A stretch of 64,000 bases of DNA from Chitinophaga pinensis (GCA_945861665.1 CAMAVS010000009.1:1-64000); one strand, 5' to 3'; shown: positions 55,540 through 63,654, numbered from the stretch's first letter. Made by a program: numbers and translations. Notes: generated by a model not told the origin, from the sequence alone.

Positions 55540-55758
55540 ATGGAAAATCTACTAAGCCTTATATGGTTATTAAGCGGACTTATTAACCTGAGTATTGAAG
55601 CAAAAAAACGAAATTTTTCTGAAAACTCTATTTTGGACATTTTTATGCTTACCCTAACATTTGTATTTGTATTCGGCTTCATTGGACTACTGTATACTAT
55701 AGATAACAATTTGAATACAGAAAAAATAACTGATGCAAAGCCTGTAACTATTGAATAA
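55540..55758 (+). CDS. 72-residue membrane protein, copy 2
   Basis: Near-identical to the 53496 product (three conservative changes), with the same two hydrophobic segments. Most base changes between the copies are silent or conservative. That suggests that both are still under selection, or that the duplication is recent. Confidence 0.75.
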   Translation: MENLLSLIWLLSGLINLSIEAKKRNFSENSILDIFMLTLTFVFVFGFIGLLYTIDNNLNTEKITDAKPVTIE

Positions 55759-55943
55759 ACAGAACAACGCAAATAGAATGCGTTACGATTCAATATTATT
55801 ACAATTTTTTAGGATTAGGAATAGAAAATAGAAATTACAATTGTTTACAAATTTTAATCCTTAGAATATCAGTCGAAAGCAATTTATGAACAGGACAAAT
55901 TTCAATCGCTATTATCACTCACTTTGTATCAAATAAAATTACT

Positions 55944-57050
55944 ATGGAACAAAACATTAAAGAAACACTCTGCGAATTTTCTCGGCAAATTGAAAAGGAT
56001 GCCCAATTAGAGGGACTTTCAGAGCAAGAGCTGCTGAACAAATGGACAAGCAAATTACTATCACTGAGTAATGAATTCAGAAAAGAAAATAGCAAGCAAA
56101 CTTTCGCTGAACTATACAATGAAACAATTTTATCTTTTGCTACTAAAAACGGGAAAAGCAATTTGTACGAATTTGTTCCTACCGGTTTTACTGATTTGGA
56201 TAAATTAATTGGCGGCTTGCCCTTGGGTGAATTAATAATTTTGGGAGCACGACCTGGAATGGGAAAGACAGCTTTTTTAGTGTCCTTGATGGCAAATTTA
56301 GCTCCTTTAAATATACCTATAGCGTACATTTCTGTTGAAAATTCGGCACAGCAAATTATGCTACGACTATTGAGCAATTTCACTGAACTTTCATTTCAGG
56401 ATATTGTATCAAAAGAATTAAACTCCTTTCAAATAAATGAGATCATCAATAAAACAAAACTCCTTGAGAAGGCAAACATTATCATTGAAGACAATTGTTT
56501 TTCATTGGATGACATCATTGCTCAGGTAGATTATTTAGCAAAAGAAAAAGGAGTAAAGCTGGTAATGATTGATTATTTACAATTAATAAAAGTACGAAGC
56601 CGAAAAGAGAATAACCGTGAAGCAGATATCGCAAAAATTAGTCGAGAACTAAAAGGCCTGGCACGCAAATACAATATTGCATTGTTTGTAAATTCACAAT
56701 TGAGCCGTGCTGTTGAGAACCGCCCCGGTGGAAGCAAAAGGCCACAGCTATCCGACTTGCGTGAATCGGGAGCCATTGAACAGGATGCCGATAAAGTGCT
56801 TTTTTTATATCGCCCTGAATACTATGGAATAACAGAAGACGAATTTGGAAATAATTTACACGGAATAGCTCAACTGCTCCTTTCAAAAAACAGAGCCGGA
56901 GGTTTAAGCGATGTGTCTTTAACTTTTAACCCATATTGCTCTTCTTTCAAAAACATTGAACCTACTTGGATTACAGACGATTTACCAACCATTCATTTTA
57001 ATAACATACGAAAAGGGGAGTTTGATGAAACCAATACTAATCCATTTTAA
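55944..57050 (+). CDS. DnaB-like helicase, C-terminal domain form
   Basis: A 368-residue RecA-fold helicase. Residues 1-75 are a short helical region, not the full DnaB N-terminal (primase-binding) domain. Then FVPTGFTDLDKLIGGLPLGE, Walker A GARPGMGKT (101-109), Walker B MIDYLQLI (208-215), an ISRELKGLARKYNIALFVNS strand, and the DLRESGAIEQDADKVLFLYR loop with the DnaB arginine finger region. Total length is well below chromosomal DnaB (about 450-500 plus), which favours a phage- or element-derived helicase. The retron RNA gene begins 13 bases after its stop. Confidence 0.9.
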   Translation: MEQNIKETLCEFSRQIEKDAQLEGLSEQELLNKWTSKLLSLSNEFRKENSKQTFAELYNETILSFATKNGKSNLYEFVPTGFTDLDKLIGGLPLGELIILGARPGMGKTAFLVSLMANLAPLNIPIAYISVENSAQQIMLRLLSNFTELSFQDIVSKELNSFQINEIINKTKLLEKANIIIEDNCFSLDDIIAQVDYLAKEKGVKLVMIDYLQLIKVRSRKENNREADIAKISRELKGLARKYNIALFVNSQLSRAVENRPGGSKRPQLSDLRESGAIEQDADKVLFLYRPEYYGITEDEFGNNLHGIAQLLLSKNRAGGLSDVSLTFNPYCSSFKNIEPTWITDDLPTIHFNNIRKGEFDETNTNPF

Positions 57051-57062
57051 TAATAACAAAAC

Positions 57063-57230
57063 AAGGGGAATGAACTGTTCAAAAAAGATTATGAGCGAAT
57101 TTACCGCTAACGGGTTGTGTACCTGCAACCGGAAGTCACAATGTTGACTGGAGATCCCGGTAAATAATTTTGAAGAAAAATCATTTACCGGACAGTTTTA
57201 ATTAGATAATCCTAAACGGTTCATCCCCTT
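57063..57230 (+). ncRNA. Retron msr-msd RNA
   Basis: The ends form the a1/a2 duplex: 57063-57079 (AAGGGGAATGAACTGTT) pairs with 57215-57230 (AACGGTTCATCCCCTT), 16 pairs with one bulged A and one G-T pair. A likely branching G is at 57095 in an AGC motif. The msr has a short stem-loop GGTTG/CAACC (57113-57129 region) and an AGTCA/TGACT hairpin. The msd hairpin is CCGGTAAAT (157-165 of the 57-kb block) pairing with ATTTACCGG (183-191), then one mismatch and five more pairs with a GAAGA loop. The RT gene follows 8 bases later, the standard retron layout. Confidence 0.85.
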
Positions 57231-57238
57231 TACTACAA

Positions 57239-58258
57239 ATGAGCAATAAAAAAACCATAGATACCATTTATTCTGATGCAGCCCAATTTTTGAGGATGAG
57301 GAATGTATTTGACCTATCTCGACTTTTTCCGAATCTTGAATTTTCGCGTTTGGTGTATGAAATTGAAAATGCGAGCTATAAAGAATTCACCATTCCTAAG
57401 GCAACAGGAGGTAAAAGAACCATTGAAGCTCCCAATGAAAAATTGCTATACATACAACGCAGGTTAAACAGGTTTTTGCAAGCTGTTTACTATACCATAA
57501 AACCCAATGAGGTATATGGCTTTGTTCAAGCAGCTATGCACGAAGCTAATCCACGAACAATAATAAGCAATGCACAAAACCATATATACAAGGAGTATGT
57601 TCTTAACATTGATTTAAAGGATTTCTTTCATTCCATTTCTGCTGTTAAAGTGCGCGCATTATTTACAGCTTACCCTTTTAACTTTTCAAACGATTTGGCT
57701 ACCGGACTAGCCCTTATTTGTTGTTGGAAAAAACGCTTGCCGATGGGTGCCCCTACTTCACCCGTTATTTCAAATTTAATTTGCCTTCAATTGGATAAAC
57801 AATTACTGGAAGTAGCCAATGAGCATTGTCTTGTATATAGCCGTTATGCCGATGACCTTAGCTTTTCAACTAATAATTTTGTTTCGGAAGGAGCAGTTGA
57901 TGACATTAAAAAAGTAATTGAAGAAAATGGCTTTAAAGTGAACGAGCGTAAACTTCGATTGCAAAGCAAGTACAGGACACAAACCGTTACAGGCATCAAG
58001 GTAAACCAAAAAACAAATGTTGGTAGGCCTTATATACGTAACATACGCGCTATTTTAAATGACATTAACTGGAATGGAATTGAAAAGGCTGCCTGTAAAC
58101 ATTATAAAGTAAAGGCTGCCGATGAAAAACTGGTGAATACTTTTTTATTAAGTGTAAAAGGGAAAATTAATTTTATTGGGGAGGTTAGAGGGAATGGGGA
58201 TATGATTTATATTGGATTGCGCCAGGGGTTTAATAAATTTCAAGAAGTAAATATTTAG
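57239..58258 (+). CDS. Retron-type reverse transcriptase
   Basis: A 339-residue RT with no extra domain. RT0/1 has IPKATGGKRTIEAP (52-65). The retron-specific NAxxH motif is NAQNH (111-115). RT3 is NIDLKDFF (123-130), RT4 LPMGAPTSPVISNL (167-180), the catalytic YADD is at 203-206 in YSRYADDLSFS, and the retron VTG motif is VTGIKVN (250-256). It reverse-transcribes the msd part of its own RNA to a branched RNA-DNA hybrid. Retrons serve as phage-defence sensors with a toxic effector; no recognised effector gene is adjacent here. Confidence 0.95.
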   Translation: MSNKKTIDTIYSDAAQFLRMRNVFDLSRLFPNLEFSRLVYEIENASYKEFTIPKATGGKRTIEAPNEKLLYIQRRLNRFLQAVYYTIKPNEVYGFVQAAMHEANPRTIISNAQNHIYKEYVLNIDLKDFFHSISAVKVRALFTAYPFNFSNDLATGLALICCWKKRLPMGAPTSPVISNLICLQLDKQLLEVANEHCLVYSRYADDLSFSTNNFVSEGAVDDIKKVIEENGFKVNERKLRLQSKYRTQTVTGIKVNQKTNVGRPYIRNIRAILNDINWNGIEKAACKHYKVKAADEKLVNTFLLSVKGKINFIGEVRGNGDMIYIGLRQGFNKFQEVNI

Positions 58259-58262
58259 TCGG

Positions 58263-58292
58263 TTACAAACGATCACAAACGATTATAAACGG
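58263..58292. repeat. Three tandem 10-bp phased repeats after the RT gene
   Basis: TTACAAACGA, TCACAAACGA and TTATAAACGG follow each other without gaps, 4 bases after the RT stop. One-turn phasing suggests a binding site for a protein that lies along one DNA face, such as a repressor or recombinase arm site. Confidence 0.6.
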
Positions 58293-58317
58293 CTTTTAAC
58301 TAACTGAATATTAATTG

Positions 58318-58437
58318 TATATTTGTTTAGTAGCGCAAAGCCACAAGTAACGTTAGCACCAATTTTAAAAATAGACTATGGAATTAGATTTTCTTTTAAC
58401 CATTAACAAAAAAGGTTTATTGGAAACAATCTCTTAA
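58318..58437 (+). other. Promoter-like box and 19-codon frame
   Basis: TATATTTG (58318-58325) matches TAnnTTTG and precedes an ATG at 58378 with 18 further codons (MELDFLLTINKKGLLETIS). It may be a leader peptide, a truncated gene or chance. Confidence 0.25.
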
Positions 58438-58476
58438 ATTTGATTAAATTTAGTACACATTATACTGACGATTTAC

Positions 58477-58878
58477 ATGAAAAAAACTTTTATTCTGCTT
58501 CTTATTTCAGGTTTTTCGAAGTGTTGTATGGCACAAAATGTTGATTTTTATAATCTGTATTTTGAAGGCAATGCTTTAGTTGTAAAAGGCCAATACGATA
58601 AAGCGATTGATAAGTATAATCAGGCACTCAAATTATTTCCAGCCGCTTATGTTTTCTACAATCGAGGTAATGCCCACTATGGAAAGAAAGATTACCCGAA
58701 TGCACTGCTCGATTATACCATAACATTAAAGATGAACAGTGGCTATGCCGAAGCTTATTACCAGCGAGGATTAATAAAAAGCACTACCGGTGATAAAACT
58801 TGTTGCGATGATTTTAAAAAAGCTGTTAAACTCGAATTGGCTGATGCAACTGATACATTCAAGAAAAATTGCAAATAA
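58477..58878 (+). CDS. Secreted tetratricopeptide-repeat protein
   Basis: A 133-residue protein with a signal peptide (MKKTFILLLISGFSKCCMAQ), then about two and a half TPR units: GQYDKAIDKYNQALKLFP, YNRGNAHYGKKDYPNALLDY and AEAYYQRGLIKSTTGD. The C-terminus CCDDFKKAVKLE completes a helix pair. TPRs bind other proteins; a periplasmic scaffolding role is likely but unspecific. It lies after the retron, and I see no feature linking it to the retron function. Confidence 0.8.
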   Translation: MKKTFILLLISGFSKCCMAQNVDFYNLYFEGNALVVKGQYDKAIDKYNQALKLFPAAYVFYNRGNAHYGKKDYPNALLDYTITLKMNSGYAEAYYQRGLIKSTTGDKTCCDDFKKAVKLELADATDTFKKNCK

Positions 58879-59092
58879 AATTCTTTTATTTTACTATTAA
58901 AACAGTATAGTATCTGGTATGGGAGTAATTCTATATGAATTGTATTATTCTTGTTTGTCATTTTACCCAACCATTTTACTCTGACGATTTACACATGTAA
59001 ATGCTCCAGTATACTTAGCTTTAGCAATCATTTTAAACGATAGCATAACATGACATGACAAACAAAACTAATGGTTATTAATGTACAAGTGT

Positions 59093-59920
59093 TCAATTAC
59101 TCACTTCTGCCCCACTTTTGGCAAGGTGTCTGTTAACTGTTGTAGTTGTTCTATTCATTATTTGTCTATATGCACCATCCCAAAGGTCAATGCGCTTTTG
59201 TAAAGATTCAATACTTGCTTGTTCAGCTTCTTTCCAAAATTGTTCATCTGTCCCGCATAGGTTTGATGTCATTTGTAATGCAAGATGACTATGGTGGTCT
59301 CCGTCAACTTCTATATGTCTTTCAAGATAATATTTAAAAATTGAAATACTGTCGGGGAAGTTTTTATGTATGTCATTTACAATTGAAACAAACATTCCGG
59401 GAATTAGGTCTTCTCTGCCAAAGGTGAAGATTGCTGATTGTAAATAGTCCTTATTGCTTCCAATAATTTTAAATGTAAAGTCAACAAAGTCACGAGCTTC
59501 TTTAGGTATATCGGAAGCTATAAACGCAGAATGAAAATCTCCGGCCTTTTTTAATACTTCAATAAATTTTTTAATTTGAGAAGTATCTGCCCCGCACTGG
59601 TGCATTGCGTCTAGATACAGTTCAAAATGACTTTTCCTGTTGCCGAAGCTATCAACATCAGATTCTTCGCCAACAACTATTTCATTAATAAGGTGTCTTG
59701 TATCTGCCGAGCCTTTTGGAAACCAAGGCACATTAGTACAGGTTAAACTATTTTGTAATGATTTTAATAATGACATAAAGTCCCAAACAGCAAAAATGTG
59801 ATATTGCATAAAAACTTTCAGGTCGTCTATGTCATTTATTGCTGAATAAACTTTATGATTAACAATTTGATGTCTTAAAGGCTCAATCGCATTTTTAATT
59901 TTATCTAAATGGTCGTTCAT
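59093..59920 (-). CDS. DUF3050 protein, heme-oxygenase-like fold
   Basis: A 275-residue, all-helical protein of the DUF3050 family. It shows MQYHIFAVWDFMSLLKSLQ, the NEIVVGEESDVD acidic stretch, HFELYLDAMHQCGAD, FTFGREDLIPGMF and the YYLERHIEVDGDHHSHLA metal-binding-like His/Glu cluster. This fold class includes iron-dependent oxidases and heme oxygenase-like enzymes, but the reaction here is unknown. It is transcribed away from the tRNA-Leu/Gly pair. Confidence 0.85.
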   Translation of the reverse strand: MNDHLDKIKNAIEPLRHQIVNHKVYSAINDIDDLKVFMQYHIFAVWDFMSLLKSLQNSLTCTNVPWFPKGSADTRHLINEIVVGEESDVDSFGNRKSHFELYLDAMHQCGADTSQIKKFIEVLKKAGDFHSAFIASDIPKEARDFVDFTFKIIGSNKDYLQSAIFTFGREDLIPGMFVSIVNDIHKNFPDSISIFKYYLERHIEVDGDHHSHLALQMTSNLCGTDEQFWKEAEQASIESLQKRIDLWDGAYRQIMNRTTTTVNRHLAKSGAEVSN

Positions 59921-60061
59921 TTTTTCTCTGTGTTGGTCGGTGTTTTTATTTTCTAGCCCCTCATAAATCGGATATAGCAGAGGAATTTATAGCTGCAAAT
60001 CTACTGAATTTACAGTCTTTGCAGAAGCAAAAAAGACGAAAAGTTGAAAATTCCGCACTTA

Positions 60062-60101
60062 ACCAAAAAAGCCTCCCGAAAATCGGAAGGCTTTTTTTGG
60101 T
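60062..60101. terminator. Hairpin terminator after the tRNA-Gly/Leu unit
   Basis: ACCAAAAAAGCCT (60062-60074) pairs with AGGCTTTTTTTGGT (60088-60101) with inner CCGA/TCGG. Flanking A and T runs make it active for the minus-strand tRNA transcript and possibly the other strand. Confidence 0.8.
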
Positions 60102-60144
60102 ACCTTTGCCACAAACGCCCCTGTTTCCAGTGGTTTTCGGCTAG

Positions 60145-60229
60145 TACCCGGGATCGGAATCGAACCGATACGGACGCAATGTCCACAGGATTTTAAGTCC
60201 TGCGTGTCTACCAGTTCCACCACCTGGGC
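60145..60229 (-). tRNA. tRNA-Leu(TAA)
   Basis: An 85-base type II tRNA. The anticodon stem CAGGA/TCCTG encloses CTTAAAA, giving TAA for UUA/UUG leucine. It has a long variable arm and T loop GTTCGATTC. The acceptor GCCCAGG against CCCGGGT has an A-C mismatch at the fifth pair, plus a G-T closing pair. CCA is not encoded. Confidence 0.93.
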
Positions 60230-60256
60230 AATCGTACTAAAAAAACTCTCTAAAAG

Positions 60257-60329
60257 AGCGAAAGACGAGGCTCGAACTCGCGACCTCCACCTTGGCAAGG
60301 TGGCGCTCTACCAACTGAGCTACTTTCGC
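60257..60329 (-). tRNA. tRNA-Gly(GCC)
   Basis: Acceptor GCGAAAG pairs with CTTTCGC. The anticodon stem CCACC/GGTGG encloses TTGCCAA, giving GCC for GGC/GGU glycine. The T loop is GTTCGAGCC. CCA is not encoded. It lies 27 bases upstream of tRNA-Leu on the same transcript. Confidence 0.96.
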
Positions 60330-60343
60330 TTATTTAAGGACTG

Positions 60344-60373
60344 CAAAAGTAATGAAAAATTTAAAAATGCAAA
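60344..60373 (-). promoter_or_regulatory. Promoter of the tRNA-Gly/Leu unit
   Basis: On the minus strand, TTTG (60373-60370), 18 bases, TACTTTTG (60351-60344): both Bacteroidota elements, with the -7 box 14 bases before tRNA-Gly. Confidence 0.75.
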
Positions 60374-60510
60374 ATTTTAATGCATTTGGTATTGTATAAA
60401 TACCTATTTGAGTGACACTAAGCGTTTCTTGCAACTAAATTTTATTATAGCCTTATAGCACGATGCAATAGAAATTGAAAACAAACCTTAAATGCAAAAC
60501 TAGTAGAGAG

Positions 60511-61017
60511 CTATTGTTTTACTCGTTCGTATTTCATAAATGAATGTACATATTTGTTTTTTTCGTTTACTATCCCTTTAACAGTTTCGGTTAAGGTCCA
60601 TTTTGAAGATTCAATTTTAGGAAAAAAAACATCTCCTTCAAACGATGCGTCAATGTATGTCACATACATAGTACTAACACTGTCTATGGTTTGATTAAAT
60701 ATTTCAGCCCCACCAATAATAAACACCTCATCATCTTTTGTTAACTCAGCCTCCTTTAGTGCGTCAGTAACTGTATTTACTACAATTGTTCCTGGAGCAG
60801 AATAGTTTTTTTGATGTGTAACAATAATGTTTGTTCTATTGGTTAGTGGTCTGTATTTTTCGGGAATGGACTCATAATTTTTCCTTCCGGTAATAATACA
60901 ATGTCCACTTGTTTTTTCTTTAAAAAAATTCATATCGGCAGGTAAGTTCCAAACTAGCGTATTATTTTTGCCGATTACATTGTTGTGAGCTACCGCCACT
61001 ATAATAGATAATTTCAT
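60511..61017 (-). CDS. folA: Dihydrofolate reductase
   Basis: Reduces dihydrofolate to tetrahydrofolate with NADPH. The 168-residue protein is full length: LSIIVAVAHNNVIGKNNTLVWNLPADMNFFKEKT contains the VIG.....W.LP.D substrate-site pattern with the catalytic acidic residue. GRKNYESIP and IIGGAEIF are the NADPH-binding segments. It starts one base into the end of the glutamate synthase-like gene. With thyA upstream it completes the thymidylate cycle. Confidence 0.97.
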   Translation of the reverse strand: MKLSIIVAVAHNNVIGKNNTLVWNLPADMNFFKEKTSGHCIITGRKNYESIPEKYRPLTNRTNIIVTHQKNYSAPGTIVVNTVTDALKEAELTKDDEVFIIGGAEIFNQTIDSVSTMYVTYIDASFEGDVFFPKIESSKWTLTETVKGIVNEKNKYVHSFMKYERVKQ

Positions 61018-62618
61018 TAAGCGTATGAAATAGAATTTTCAAATGTTTCGGCACTGCTGTTTGCCATATCCAATTCGTAAGCGATTGGATATGGTGGCTC
61101 AAGCAAACTTCCTCTTAACATATACGGATAGGTTTCAGCATACGTCTGAATATTTGAGGCGCTTACTCTTCTATAAATATAGGAACGGTGTAATTTACTT
61201 GGATGATTAATGCCTGCTGCTGCAAGCAATTCAACTGTACTTTTCACAGTCTCACTATGAAAATTAGCTACTCTTACCTTTTTATCATTTACATCTAAGC
61301 CTTTTGCCAAATTATTATCTTGTGTAGCAACTCCTGTTGGGCATTTGTTAGTATTACATACTAAGGCTTGTATACAACCCAAGGAAATCATCATTGCACG
61401 AGCAGCATTACACATATCTGCTCCCAACGAAAGATTTTTAACTAAATCGAAACCGCTTGCCACTTTTCCCGATGCAATTATTTTAATGTGTCGCTTTAAA
61501 GCAAACCCGTTCAAAGTATCGTATACAAAAGCTAATCCATCACGCAAGGGCATTCCAACCGAATTAGAGAACTCGAGCGGAGCAGCACCTGTCCCACCCT
61601 CTCCTCCATCAACGGTTATAAAATCGGGCATAATATTGATTTTTACCATTGCTTTACAAATGGCAATAAACTGGCTTTTTCTTCCTACACACAATTTAAA
61701 CCCTACAGGTTTTCCACCCGATAAGTTACGCAACTTTTCAATAAATTGAAGCATTTCAACTGGATTTGAAAAAGCATTGTGAGAGGGAGGAGAAAGTACA
61801 TCCTTGCCTTTTTCAACCAAACGGATTTTTGCAATTTCTTCGGTTACTTTTTTAGCCGGCAATATTCCTCCGTGACCGGGTTTTGCACCTTGAGAAAGTT
61901 TTATCTCAATCATTTTAACATTGGGCAATACAGCACGATTCGCAAATTCTTCATAATTAAATGTCCCGTCAGTGTGACGGCAACCAAAATAACCTGTTCC
62001 TATTTGCCAAATTACATCTCCACCCGGTTCCAAGTGATAAGGGCTCAATCCACCTTCGCCTGTATTGTGTGCAAATCCTCCAATTTTTGCTCCACCATTC
62101 AAAGCCATAATCGCATTTTTACTTAATGAGCCAAAACTCATAGCCGATACATTAAAAATACTTGCAGAATAAGGTTGTTTACAATGAGGACCACCAACTG
62201 TTACTCTTGGATTATTATCTACCTTATCGTGATGAAGTGGTGATATGCTGTGATTTAACCACTCATAACCTACTTCATATACATTTAACTGAGTACCAAA
62301 AGGGGTAGTGTCGTTTACTTTTTTAGCACGTTGATAAATTACGTTTCTATTTAATCTATTAAAAGGTGCACCATCTGTATCCGATTCAATAAAGTATTGG
62401 TAAATTTTTGGACGCATCCACTCTGCCCAATAACGCATCCTTCCTATTACTGGATAATTTCTACGAATAGTTTGGCTGGGTTGAATAATATCGTTTATAC
62501 CCACTAAAATTAATGGCATACTGATACACAATGACCATAAAAAATTATGATAGTAGTAACTAATTATTGCTGTTAAAAGCAATACAACTATCGAAAAATA
62601 AAAAAATGTAACACGCAT
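61017..62618 (-). CDS. FMN-binding glutamate synthase family protein
   Basis: A 533-residue protein with two N-terminal membrane helices (about 4-43), followed by the FMN barrel of the GltS central/FMN domain. Marks are FNVSAMSFGSLSKNAIMALNGGA, GEGGLSPYH, the SQGAKPGHGGILPAKKV loop, ITVDGGEGGTGAAP and CNTNKCPTGVATQD with an iron-sulfur-like Cys pair. It lacks the glutaminase and C-terminal domains of full glutamate synthase, so it is a stand-alone membrane-linked member whose substrate is not established. Confidence 0.92.
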   Translation of the reverse strand: MRVTFFYFSIVVLLLTAIISYYYHNFLWSLCISMPLILVGINDIIQPSQTIRRNYPVIGRMRYWAEWMRPKIYQYFIESDTDGAPFNRLNRNVIYQRAKKVNDTTPFGTQLNVYEVGYEWLNHSISPLHHDKVDNNPRVTVGGPHCKQPYSASIFNVSAMSFGSLSKNAIMALNGGAKIGGFAHNTGEGGLSPYHLEPGGDVIWQIGTGYFGCRHTDGTFNYEEFANRAVLPNVKMIEIKLSQGAKPGHGGILPAKKVTEEIAKIRLVEKGKDVLSPPSHNAFSNPVEMLQFIEKLRNLSGGKPVGFKLCVGRKSQFIAICKAMVKINIMPDFITVDGGEGGTGAAPLEFSNSVGMPLRDGLAFVYDTLNGFALKRHIKIIASGKVASGFDLVKNLSLGADMCNAARAMMISLGCIQALVCNTNKCPTGVATQDNNLAKGLDVNDKKVRVANFHSETVKSTVELLAAAGINHPSKLHRSYIYRRVSASNIQTYAETYPYMLRGSLLEPPYPIAYELDMANSSAETFENSISYA

Positions 62619-62650
62619 AGAAATATATTTTGTACTAAAATAGTAAAAAA

Positions 62651-63445
62651 TTAGACAGCCACCGCAGCTTTAATATGTGGATGAGGGCTATAATTTTCAA
62701 TGGTAAAATCTTCAAATTTAAAATCGAAAATACTTGATACACTCGGATTTATTTTTAACGTAGGTAAAGGCCTTAGCTCTCTTGACAATTGAAGATTAGC
62801 TTGTTCAATATGATTTGAATAAATATGAGCATCTCCTAGGGTATGAATAAAATCACCTACTTTTAAATTACATACTTGAGCCATCATCATGGTTAGCATA
62901 GCGTATGAAGCAATGTTAAATGGTACGCCTAAAAAAATATCGGCACTGCGTTGGTATAACTGACAACTTAATTTTCCATCGGCTACATAAAATTGAAAAA
63001 AGGCGTGACAAGGCGGCAGTTTCATGTTTTCTATTTCAGCTACATTCCAGGCACTCACTATTATTCTTCGGCTATCGGGATTATTTTTTAATTGATTTAC
63101 TACCTGTGCTATTTGGTCGATGCGCTTCCCGTTCGCCGCCGGCCAACTTCGCCATTGATAACCATAAACAGGACCTAAATTTCCGTTTTCATCTGCCCAT
63201 TCATCCCAAATACTTACACTATTATCTTTCAAATATTTTATGTTGGTATCGCCTGTTAAAAACCAAAGCAACTCGTGAAGGATGGATTTAATATGCAACT
63301 TTTTAGTAGTAAGCAAAGGGAAACCTTCTTGAAGATTAAAACGCATTTGATAACCAAAAACACTTTTGGTCCCGGTACCTGTTCGGTCTGTTTTGAACAC
63401 ACCCTGCTCCAAAACATGACTCATTAAATCGTGAAATTGTTTCAT
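62651..63445 (-). CDS. thyA: Thymidylate synthase
   Basis: Converts dUMP to dTMP with methylene-tetrahydrofolate. With the start at 63445 the protein has 264 residues, the E. coli length. DRTGTGT (20-26), HELLWFL (57-63), GPVYGYQWR, the catalytic Cys146 in [16 protein letters not shown] (165-169) and [11 protein letters not shown] are present. The frame extends upstream to 63496, but that part has no family match. FolA, encoded two genes downstream, recycles the dihydrofolate formed. Confidence 0.97.
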   Translation of the reverse strand: MKQFHDLMSHVLEQGVFKTDRTGTGTKSVFGYQMRFNLQEGFPLLTTKKLHIKSILHELLWFLTGDTNIKYLKDNSVSIWDEWADENGNLGPVYGYQWRSWPAANGKRIDQIAQVVNQLKNNPDSRRIIVSAWNVAEIENMKLPPCHAFFQFYVADGKLSCQLYQRSADIFLGVPFNIASYAMLTMMMAQVCNLKVGDFIHTLGDAHIYSNHIEQANLQLSRELRPLPTLKINPSVSSIFDFKFEDFTIENYSPHPHIKAAVAV

Positions 63446-63646
63446 ATCAGCTAAATTACTATGCAAAAATAGGGAATTTACCGATGTGGTACCCAAGTAT
63501 AATCCCCTATGTTTTCAACACATTATACATATTTTTCATATATAAATTCAAAAATAGAGGGTTCTTACTATTAGCTTTTGCATTACTTTATTGGAAGTAA
63601 CACGTTTACTTAGTAACTAGTTTCTCTTTTACACAATATAATTTTA

Positions 63647-63654
63647 TACTTTTG
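63647..63654 (+). promoter_or_regulatory. -7 box of ndk
   Basis: TACTTTTG matches TAnnTTTG and lies 25 bases before the ndk ATG; no clear -33 TTTG is seen. Confidence 0.5.

Larger units (their letters stand above)
55482..55928. repeat. 447-bp direct repeat, copy 2
   Basis: The second copy of the unit at 53438-53884, in the same orientation. It again includes the promoter, membrane gene and tail, and ends 15 bases before the DnaB-like gene. Confidence 0.9.

Noticed and set aside
53438-55928. Insertion sequence bounded by the 447-bp repeats
   Set aside because: The repeats lack terminal inverted repeats and no transposase is present; a plain duplication is simpler.
60059-60298. 79-codon minus-strand open frame across the tRNA-Leu/Gly pair
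   Set aside because: It translates tRNA sequence and the terminator; the tRNAs explain the region fully.
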